From assembly GCA_022708585.1 (NCBI GenBank), contig JAKIYJ010000061.1, positions 1 through 7,907 on the forward strand: a stretch of DNA of 7,907 nt, given 5' to 3'. The translations under genes were made by a program, and so were the position numbers. Positions 1 to 5,524 of this stretch are shown piece after piece (position 1 is the stretch's first letter; each line of letters opens with the position of its first letter). The notes under the pieces are model-generated. The model saw only the letters and a program-made list of their open reading frames with translations. It did not search any database and had not been told where the DNA came from. The DNA is from Bacteroidota bacterium. GTDB taxonomy: Bacteria > Bacteroidota > Bacteroidia > Bacteroidales > JAKIYJ01.

Positions 1-1
1 C

Positions 2-448
2 GATTCTATAATAGTTATTTCAATATATTCACTCTTTTATAAAATTATGCCCTTTACTTTGGAAGTAGACCAATCATTTATAGCGGCAATACTTACTATT
101 ATGGGATATTCAATCAATGACACCGTTATTATTTTTGATAGAATAAGAGAATATACCAGGCTGCATCCTAAAAAAGAATTAATGACAAATATGAATGATG
201 CTACGAACAGTACATTAGGCAGAACTATAAATACTTCTGGTACTACATTGGTTACACTTATTGCCATGTTAATATTTGGAGGTGAAGTTATAAGAGGTCT
301 GGTATTCGCACTAACTGTAGGTATTGCTATTGGAACTTACTCTTCCGTATTTAATGCGGCACCTGTTGCTTATGACTTTATTATGCTTGGTAAAAAAAGA
401 TCTGCTAAAAAAACTGCTAAAAAGGAATTGGCTAAAACTTCAAAATAA
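2..448 (+). CDS. secDF: SecDF protein-export membrane protein, C-terminal part of the SecF half (5' end outside window)
   Basis: This is the last 148 codons of an ORF already open at the window edge. SecD and SecF sit beside the SecYEG channel in the inner membrane and use the proton gradient to help pull preproteins to the periplasmic side. The fragment carries the SecF signature GYSINDTVIIFDRIRE, followed by a segment matching the SecF pattern of a threonine/arginine-rich helix (TLGRTINTSGTTL), a hydrophobic helix with FGG, and a glycine-rich last helix with GIAIGTYSSVF. About four membrane segments are visible, then a cytoplasmic tail rich in lysine (KKRSAKKTAKKELAK). In Bacteroidota secD and secF are usually fused into one gene, so I infer a secDF fusion, but only the SecF end is seen here. 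The first ATG inside the fragment, at 47, is internal. No hairpin with a T-run follows the stop codon, so the transcript end is unclear. Confidence 0.93.
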   Translation, partial: DSIIVISIYSLFYKIMPFTLEVDQSFIAAILTIMGYSINDTVIIFDRIREYTRLHPKKELMTNMNDATNSTLGRTINTSGTTLVTLIAMLIFGGEVIRGLVFALTVGIAIGTYSSVFNAAPVAYDFIMLGKKRSAKKTAKKELAKTSK

Positions 449-506
449 TATGTTTTAGATAAACTTCCTTCGCGTAAACCATCGGCTTCCTTATCTTTTT
501 TATATA

Positions 507-558
507 AAATATCCTATTTGTAATATGTAATATTATTACATTGCTGTTAAGGATATTT
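507..558. repeat. Nested inverted repeat between secDF and the XRE-like gene
   Basis: An outer inverted repeat has 9-bp perfect arms, AAATATCCT at 507-515 and AGGATATTT at 550-558. Inside the interval is a second perfect palindrome, ATGTAATA at 525-532 and TATTACAT at 534-541, around a single central T. There is no T-run directly after the outer arm on either strand, so it does not look like a classical Rho-independent terminator. It could be the 3' end of the secDF transcript or a protein-binding dyad. Local DNA is very AT-rich, so chance is possible. Confidence 0.4.
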
Positions 559-584
559 CACAAATCAGGTCAGTTAATAAAAAA

Positions 585-639
585 ATATTGCAAATATTTT
601 ACACTATATATTGCAAATATTTGTCCTTTTGCAAAAATT
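585..639 (+). promoter_or_regulatory. Three spaced TTGCAAATATT repeats, candidate operator of the XRE-like gene
   Basis: A 15-bp direct repeat ATATTGCAAATATTT occurs exactly at 585-599 and 608-622. Its 11-bp core TTGCAAATATT lies at 588-598 and 611-621, and a third copy at 629-639 differs by one base (TTGCAAAAATT). Copies start 23 and 18 bp apart, close to two turns of the helix. The first two copies are also imperfect dyads (AATATT, GCA, AATATT), and the third begins within the perfect palindrome TTTTGCAAAA at 627-636. The last copy overlaps the candidate -33 TTG at 638-640. Such an array directly ahead of a gene for a DNA-binding protein suggests autoregulation; this is inference. Confidence 0.5.
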
Positions 640-666
640 GAACATTGAATTTTGCTAATACCTTTG
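638..666 (+). promoter_or_regulatory. Bacteroidota-type promoter for the XRE-like gene
   Basis: TACCTTTG at 659-666 fits the Bacteroidota -7 consensus TAnnTTTG exactly. TTG at 638-640, 18 bp upstream, gives three of the four bases of the usual TTTG -33 element. The box ends only 8 nt before the ATG at 675, so transcription would start within a few bases of the start codon and the mRNA would be nearly or fully leaderless. Confidence 0.55.
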
Positions 667-674
667 TTTTTATT

Positions 675-1055
675 ATGGTCAAAATTGGCAATGTTATACG
701 TGATAAAGTAAAGGAAAGGGGGTTTAGCAATGCCGAATTTGCTCGTCGTATAAACAAACATATCAGAAATGTATACGATATTTATCAACGTGACTCTATA
801 GACACTGAATTATTATCTAAAATAAGTTCCGTTTTGAATTTCAATTTTTTTTCACTGTATTTTGTTCCTGATGATAAGAATGATTCAAAAGTAGAAGATT
901 ATCATAATTTCAATCAATATTCAAATATGGAAAAAGTTAAGGAGTTAGAGGATAAAATTCAGAAACTTGAAGAACAAATTACTACTCTTAATGAAATGAT
1001 AAAAGATAAAGACAAAATTATTAAATTGATTGAAAAAAATAATTCAGATATGTAA
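675..1055 (+). CDS. Small XRE-like helix-turn-helix DNA-binding protein with C-terminal coiled coil
   Basis: This 126-residue protein probably acts as a transcriptional regulator. Residues 1-62 form a helix-turn-helix domain of the XRE/Cro type: SNAEFARRI at 18-26 fits the first helix of the motif, and HIRNVYDIYQRD at 29-40 fits the recognition helix plus the start of the next turn. The domain ends with the LNFNFFSLY segment that I recall from small Bacteroidota regulators. After a polar linker at about 63-83, residues 84-121 show heptad spacing of Leu and Ile among Lys and Glu, a probable coiled coil for dimerisation. I chose the ATG at 675 because the family-like N-terminus MVKIGNVIRDK begins there; the upstream TTG at 645 would place the promoter inside the gene. 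The direct repeats just upstream suggest it controls itself. Its targets cannot be told from the sequence. It converges on dnaG with only 2 bp between stop codons. Confidence 0.8.
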   Translation: MVKIGNVIRDKVKERGFSNAEFARRINKHIRNVYDIYQRDSIDTELLSKISSVLNFNFFSLYFVPDDKNDSKVEDYHNFNQYSNMEKVKELEDKIQKLEEQITTLNEMIKDKDKIIKLIEKNNSDM

Positions 1056-1057
1056 TT

Positions 1058-3028
1058 TTAATGTATTACCACTCTTCCCAACTTATCTGCATTGATTAAT
1101 TTTTTAATATCATCAAGAATTTTTTTCTGTTTAAGCAATTGTATTAGTTTTTCTTCATCACCAGCAGACTGAGCCATTTCAATTTGTTTTTTGTTTTCAT
1201 AAATTTTTTTTTCAATACGTTTTGCTTTAAAAGCGAGAATGCTTGTTTCAACTGTTTTTTTAAGATCATAGTCTTCTGGAGGAACGTATATTTTAGGTTT
1301 ACCACCCCAGTTGGCAAGGTCATAAGGTGAAATTAAAATGCTGGTAGCCATTTCGGAAATATCAGGTTCTTGATGTGAAAGAAAATAAATGCTTTCGGGT
1401 AGTTTCCCTTTTTTGAATAAAAATGTATATTCATCATATACTTTTTTACAGGTAGCATTGGTAAATGTTATCTCATCTCTTTCAAGTTCAGTAATAATAA
1501 ATTCTGCAACAGTTATTAATACTTCAACAAAATGTTCTATTATACTATTATCATTTTTTTCTCGTACAATAAATTTAATTTCTTTGTTACCGTAATTTAA
1601 CAATAGCCGTATTATTTCTTTTTCCTGAGCCAGGCTGTCGAAGTAATCAGTAACAGGTTGATATTCAGATATATTTGTTTGTTCTTCAATTGTATATGAT
1701 GACTGTGAATTCTTTTGCTTATTTTTAAAACGTAATTGTTTATTAAGTTCATTAATAAGGGATGGTTCAGAAATATTCATAAGATTACTGCACTCTCTAA
1801 TATAGAAACTTCTAATAATAGCGTCAGGAATGAGAGAAATGGTATTAATGATTTCTTTTACCAATGTAGCTTTTTTAACAGGATCTTTTGCAGTTTCTGC
1901 AAGCAATAAATTTGTTTTAAAAGTAATAAAATCAGTTGCCTGTTTTGTAATATATTCCTGCACTTCTGCTGGGCTATGATGGTGAGCGAAAGAATCGGGG
2001 TCATCACCTTCGGGAAAAAGTACAATTTTAACATTCATTCCTTCGGACAAAATCATATCAATTCCTCTAAAAGAGGCTTTAATTCCTGCTGCATCACCAT
2101 CATACAAAATAGTAATGTTGGGTGTATAACGTCTAATAAGTTTAATTTGCCCCGTAGTAAGTGAAGTACCGGAAGAGGCAACAACATTTTTAATACCAGC
2201 CTGTACCAGTGATAAAACATCAGTATAACCTTCAACTAAATAGCAATTATCATGTGAGATAATAGAGCTTTTTGCAAAATAAATTCCATACAGTATATCA
2301 CTTTTATTATATATTTCAGATTCAGGAGAATTAACATATTTAGGTTTGCTTTTGTCATTGGTAAGTATTCTTCCTCCAAAACCAACTATTCTGCCAGCTA
2401 TATTATGTATTGGAAATATGACTCTGTCTCTGAAAAGATCATATTTTTTATTTTCCTTTTCAATAACTAAACCTGTTTTAATAAGAAATTCCTTTTTAAA
2501 TCCTGAATTTATAGAGGCTCTATAAAAAGCATCATATTCATCATTGCTGTATCCTAATTGAAACAATTTTATTATGTCGTCAGAATATCCTCTTTTATCA
2601 ACAAAATATGTTAATCCAATGGCTTTACCTCGTTCTGTGTTATAAAGTTGGTCCGCAAAATATTCAGTTGCAAAAGAATTTAGTTTAAACATGCTTTCGC
2701 GATTACTGATGGCTTGTTGTTCATCAGGATTATATTCTTCTTCCTCTATTTCAACATTAAATCGTTTGGCAAGACATCTTAATGCTTCTGGATAAGAATA
2801 GTGTTCATGCTCCATAATAAAATTTACTGCATTACCTGCCTTTCCACATCCGAAACATTTATAAATACCTCTGGATGGTGATACTGTAAAAGAAGGCGTT
2901 TTCTCATTATGAAAAGGACACAGACCAATCATATTAGATCCTCTTTTTTTAAGACTGACAAAATCGCCTATAACCTCTTCTATACGAACAGCATCTAAAA
3001 TATTTTGTATTGTTAACTTGCTTATCAT
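1058..3028 (-). CDS. dnaG: DNA primase DnaG
   Basis: DnaG makes the short RNA primers for leading- and lagging-strand DNA synthesis at the fork, recruited by the replicative helicase DnaB. The 656-residue product, near the usual family length, has an N-terminal CHC2 zinc-binding domain with ligands C37, H40, C58 and C61 (CPFH and CFGC). The RNA polymerase core follows, with a catalytic-domain N-terminal part at about 120-250 and a Toprim fold at about 260-345. The Toprim acidic residues are visible: E266 in VEGYTD, D310 and D312 in YDGDAAG, and D343/D345 in GDDPD. From about 430 onward lies the less conserved helicase-interaction region, helical and charged, ending in a lysine-rich stretch. 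The reading frame continues 20 codons further upstream to an ATG at 3088, but that extension is hydrophobic and unlike DnaG. MISKLTIQNILDAVRIEEV starting at 3028 matches the family N-terminus. Divergent from ilvE and convergent with the XRE-like gene. Confidence 0.97.
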   Translation of the reverse strand: MISKLTIQNILDAVRIEEVIGDFVSLKKRGSNMIGLCPFHNEKTPSFTVSPSRGIYKCFGCGKAGNAVNFIMEHEHYSYPEALRCLAKRFNVEIEEEEYNPDEQQAISNRESMFKLNSFATEYFADQLYNTERGKAIGLTYFVDKRGYSDDIIKLFQLGYSNDEYDAFYRASINSGFKKEFLIKTGLVIEKENKKYDLFRDRVIFPIHNIAGRIVGFGGRILTNDKSKPKYVNSPESEIYNKSDILYGIYFAKSSIISHDNCYLVEGYTDVLSLVQAGIKNVVASSGTSLTTGQIKLIRRYTPNITILYDGDAAGIKASFRGIDMILSEGMNVKIVLFPEGDDPDSFAHHHSPAEVQEYITKQATDFITFKTNLLLAETAKDPVKKATLVKEIINTISLIPDAIIRSFYIRECSNLMNISEPSLINELNKQLRFKNKQKNSQSSYTIEEQTNISEYQPVTDYFDSLAQEKEIIRLLLNYGNKEIKFIVREKNDNSIIEHFVEVLITVAEFIITELERDEITFTNATCKKVYDEYTFLFKKGKLPESIYFLSHQEPDISEMATSILISPYDLANWGGKPKIYVPPEDYDLKKTVETSILAFKAKRIEKKIYENKKQIEMAQSAGDEEKLIQLLKQKKILDDIKKLINADKLGRVVIH

Positions 3029-3035
3029 AATTTTA

Positions 3036-3043
3036 CAAAAATA
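3036..3043 (-). promoter_or_regulatory. Candidate -7 element of the dnaG promoter
   Basis: On the minus strand the sequence reads TATTTTTG, an exact match to TAnnTTTG, ending 7 nt before the dnaG ATG at 3028. No TTTG is present at the expected 19-bp upstream distance, so the -33 element is weak. A second match, TAATTTTG at 3119-3126, would give a leader of roughly 85 nt and is an alternative. In DNA this AT-rich such octamers also occur by chance. Confidence 0.35.
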
Positions 3044-3051
3044 TAATGCAA

Positions 3052-3074
3052 TAACATATAAAATTAATATGTTA
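3052..3074. repeat. Inverted repeat at the dnaG promoter
   Basis: Perfect 8-bp arms TAACATAT (3052-3059) and ATATGTTA (3067-3074) surround a 7-bp spacer. The dyad lies 8 bp upstream of the candidate dnaG -7 element and covers the place where the -33 element should be, so it could be an operator. No regulator is known to me for this site. The surrounding 259 bp between dnaG and ilvE otherwise show only A/T-rich sequence with one short 7-bp hairpin at 3095-3111. Confidence 0.3.
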
Positions 3075-3215
3075 ATAAAATTTTTCAATCATAAAAAGAA
3101 TAAAATTCTTTAAATTCTCAAAATTAAAACCAATGCTCATTTTTTATTAATGTAAGCATAATTTATCACAGTAAAAATTTTTTAATAAAACAATTATTTT
3201 TATAAATAATATTAC

Positions 3216-3223
3216 TAACTTGG
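3216..3223 (+). promoter_or_regulatory. Weak candidate -7 element for ilvE
   Basis: TAACTTGG is the only sequence in the 259-bp dnaG-ilvE gap that approaches TAnnTTTG on this strand, with one mismatch. It would give a leader of about 58 nt before the ATG at 3288. No TTTG lies 19 bp upstream. The leader is A/T-rich and has no Shine-Dalgarno sequence. Confidence 0.25.
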
Positions 3224-3287
3224 CAATTTTTAAATAATAATATTTTTAATAAATAAAAACAAAAAGTTAAATTTAAAAAGTTATGTT

Positions 3288-4307
3288 ATGACAGGTATTG
3301 ATTGGAAAAGTCTGCCTTTTGGTTATTACAAAACAAATTACAATGTAAGATGTTATTATACCAATGGGAAATGGAGCGAACCAGAATTATCAAATTCTGA
3401 ATTCATGAATGTTCACATTGCAGCTACTGGTCTGCATTATGGGCAGGAGGCTTTTGAAGGCATGAAAGCTTTTATGGGCAAAGATGGTAAAATAAGATTA
3501 TTTAGATGGAGGGATAATGCGGCGAGAATGAATTCTTCTGCGCGTGGTATTGTTATGCAGGAAATTCCGGAAGAACTTTTTTATAAAGCCATAACAATGG
3601 CGATTATTAATAATAAAGAGTTTGTTCCTCCTTATGGCACAGGGGCTTCATTATATATAAGACCTTTACTTTTCGGTTCGGGTGCCGAAGTAGGAGTAAA
3701 ACCCGCAAAAGAATATACTTTTGTTGTATTTGTTACTCCTGTTGGTCCTTATTTTAAGGAAGGTTTTAAACCAGTGGATTTTCAACTTGTAAGAGACTAT
3801 GACCGTGCTGCACCTCACGGAACAGGGCATATTAAAGTCGGTGGCAATTATGCTGCCAGTCTTTTAGCAATTGTCAGAGCACACAATGAAGGATATAACT
3901 CAGTTGTGTTTGTTGATTCAAAAGAAGGAATTTATATTGATGAATGTGGGCCTGCTAATTTCTTCGCAATTAAAGGAGATAAATACATAACCCCCAAATC
4001 CAATTCTATTTTGCCTTCAATTACTAACAAATCCTTAATGAAGATTGCAGAAGAAATTGGGTTAAAAGTTGAACAAAGACCTGTTAGAGTTGAAGAACTC
4101 GTTGAATTTGATGAAGTCGGTGCTTGCGGGACTGCTGCTGTAATTTCTCCTATTAAAAAAATTGCTGATAGAAGTAACGGCATAGTTTATAACTTTTGTA
4201 AAGATGGTAAATCAGGCCCTGTTTCTACTAAATTATTTAATAAACTGCAAGGTATTCAATATGGTGATGAAATAGATAAATATGGCTGGATAACTTTTGT
4301 TGAGTAA
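3288..4307 (+). CDS. ilvE: Branched-chain amino-acid aminotransferase
   Basis: This PLP-dependent fold-type IV aminotransferase swaps amino groups between glutamate/2-oxoglutarate and leucine, isoleucine or valine. It catalyses the last step of their synthesis and the first step of their breakdown, in the cytoplasm. At 339 residues it fits the longer bacterial branch of the family that resembles the eukaryotic BCAT enzymes. Visible residues are the PLP-binding lysine K183 in HIKVGGNYAAS, R75 in the LFRWR segment that holds the cofactor phosphate, E219 in DECGPANFF beside the pyridine nitrogen, I245/T246 in ILPSIT and T282/A283 in CGTAAV, which line the phosphate pocket. The redox CxxC pair of human BCATs is absent: the matching positions are A284 and S287. 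The ATG at 3288 gives a normal N-terminus. The gene stands alone, not in an ilv or leu operon, and its stop is 5 bp from that of the convergent prfA. Confidence 0.95.
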   Translation: MTGIDWKSLPFGYYKTNYNVRCYYTNGKWSEPELSNSEFMNVHIAATGLHYGQEAFEGMKAFMGKDGKIRLFRWRDNAARMNSSARGIVMQEIPEELFYKAITMAIINNKEFVPPYGTGASLYIRPLLFGSGAEVGVKPAKEYTFVVFVTPVGPYFKEGFKPVDFQLVRDYDRAAPHGTGHIKVGGNYAASLLAIVRAHNEGYNSVVFVDSKEGIYIDECGPANFFAIKGDKYITPKSNSILPSITNKSLMKIAEEIGLKVEQRPVRVEELVEFDEVGACGTAAVISPIKKIADRSNGIVYNFCKDGKSGPVSTKLFNKLQGIQYGDEIDKYGWITFVE

Positions 4308-4312
4308 AATAA

Positions 4313-5389
4313 TTATATCATATTACCTGCTTCCTGCAGTTTTTCTGCATTTTCAGCTATTTGAAGTGCATCTATAAATTCTTGAATCTCACCATCCATT
4401 ATCAATGGGAGATTATAAAGACTAAGGCCAATCCTGTGATCTGTAACACGACCTTGTGGATAATTATATGTCCTTATTTTGGCTGAACGATCGCCAGTGG
4501 ATATCATTGTTTTTCTCTTGCTTGCAACATCATCAAGATATTTTTTATATTCTATCTCATAAATCCTGCTTCTAAGAACAGCAAGTGCTTTGTCATAATT
4601 TTTTATCTGAGATTTTTGATCCTGGCAAATAACAACAATACCTGTTGGAATATGTGTTAATCTAACAGCCGAATAGGTGGTGTTAACAGATTGGCCACCA
4701 GGACCAGAAGAGCAATAAGTATCTTTTCTAATATCCGAAGGTTTAATTTCTACATCAAGCTCATCTGCTTCTGGAAGAACAACAACTGAAGCAGCCGATG
4801 TATGAATCCTCCCCTGTGTTTCAGTTTGGGGAACACGTTGTACTCTATGTACCCCGGATTCATATTTTAATTGTCCGTAAACCTTATCTCCCTTTATATT
4901 GGCGATTATTTCCTTAAAACCACCAACTGTTCCATCTGTAAGGTTGATAATTTCAAGTTTCCACCCTTTTTTCTCACAATATTTTGAATACATACGAAAT
5001 AAATCACCAGCAAATATGGAAGCCTCATCACCTCCTGTACCTGCTCTAATCTCTAATATTGCATTTTTATTGTCCTGAGGATCAGCAGGCACTAACATTA
5101 ATTTTATTTCTTCTTCAATTTTTCCCTTTTGCTCCATCAATTTTTGCAACTCTTCTTTTGCCAACTCCTTAAAATCATTATCCTTCTCATTATAAAGCAG
5201 TTCTTTGGCTGATGTTATATCTTGAAGTAATTTATTATATGTTAAATAAATTTCCGCTAATGGTTGTAATTCCTTATAATTTTTATTGAGCTTAATATAT
5301 CTTTTCATATCGCTCATAGCTTCAGGAGCGTTGATTTGCTGTTCAAGTTCACAAAATTTATCGTATATTGATTTAAGTTTATCAAGCAT
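4313..5389 (-). CDS. prfA: Peptide chain release factor 1 (RF1)
   Basis: RF1 enters the ribosomal A site at UAA or UAG stop codons and triggers release of the finished protein. The 358-residue product has the full family layout: helical domain 1 at about 1-105, the RAGTGGDEA segment at 115-123, the stop-codon-reading tripeptide PQT at 187-189 in RVPQTETQGRIHTS, and the catalytic GGQ at 231-233 in SSGPGGQSVNTTYS. The PxT tripeptide identifies RF1, since RF2 carries SPF there. Q233 is the residue normally methylated by PrmC; prmC is not in this window. The gene is downstream of the PorE-like gene on the same strand, but a terminator lies in the 135-bp gap, so it probably has its own promoter within about 32 bp of its ATG. 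The best -7 candidate is TATTTTTA at 5405-5412, one mismatch from consensus. No Shine-Dalgarno sequence is visible. Confidence 0.97.
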   Translation of the reverse strand: MLDKLKSIYDKFCELEQQINAPEAMSDMKRYIKLNKNYKELQPLAEIYLTYNKLLQDITSAKELLYNEKDNDFKELAKEELQKLMEQKGKIEEEIKLMLVPADPQDNKNAILEIRAGTGGDEASIFAGDLFRMYSKYCEKKGWKLEIINLTDGTVGGFKEIIANIKGDKVYGQLKYESGVHRVQRVPQTETQGRIHTSAASVVVLPEADELDVEIKPSDIRKDTYCSSGPGGQSVNTTYSAVRLTHIPTGIVVICQDQKSQIKNYDKALAVLRSRIYEIEYKKYLDDVASKRKTMISTGDRSAKIRTYNYPQGRVTDHRIGLSLYNLPLIMDGEIQEFIDALQIAENAEKLQEAGNMI

Positions 5390-5421
5390 ATATTTACAAT
5401 TTCATAAAAATATTACGCCCT

Positions 5422-5460
5422 AAAAAACATGCATCCTGAAAACTAACAGAATGCAGTTTT
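5422..5460 (-). terminator. Rho-independent terminator after the PorE-like gene
   Basis: Read on the minus strand, a left arm AAAACTGCATTCTG (5460-5447) and a right arm (5438-5424) pair over 14 bp with one U-G wobble and one bulged base at 5429, around an 8-nt loop (5439-5446). The T-run TTTTTT (5427-5422) follows at the foot of the stem, with its first bases pairing with the A-run of the left arm. It begins 64 bp after the PorE-like stop codon and separates that gene from prfA. T-rich sequence follows the hairpin on the plus strand too, but no plus-strand gene reads into it. Confidence 0.8.
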
Positions 5461-5524
5461 ATTATTTTAAGTCCAAAAAATTATACTTTTAAAGAAAAAT
5501 AATTAAATCAAACTCATTCAATAA

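Noticed and set aside
645..674. TTG start that would extend the XRE-like protein by 10 residues
   Set aside because: The extension would cover the TACCTTTG promoter box, and family-like sequence begins at the ATG at 675.
570..788. Minus-strand ORF across the repeat array and the XRE-like gene start
   Set aside because: It overlaps the promoter and the HTH coding region, has a composition typical of translated noncoding DNA, and shows no recognisable domain.
2053..2235. Second minus-strand ORF inside dnaG
   Set aside because: It is an out-of-frame shadow of the Toprim-coding part of dnaG, with no sign of separate function.
3029..3088. Twenty-residue N-terminal extension of DnaG from an ATG at 3088, resembling a signal anchor
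   Set aside because: Primase is cytoplasmic, the family N-terminus begins at 3028, and the extension comes from an AT-rich promoter region that happens to be open.
4823..4831. PQT in place of the PAT or PVT tripeptide in RF1, as a possible altered stop-codon specificity
   Set aside because: RF1 is defined by PxT and its middle position varies; the UAA stop codons of all genes here fit standard decoding.
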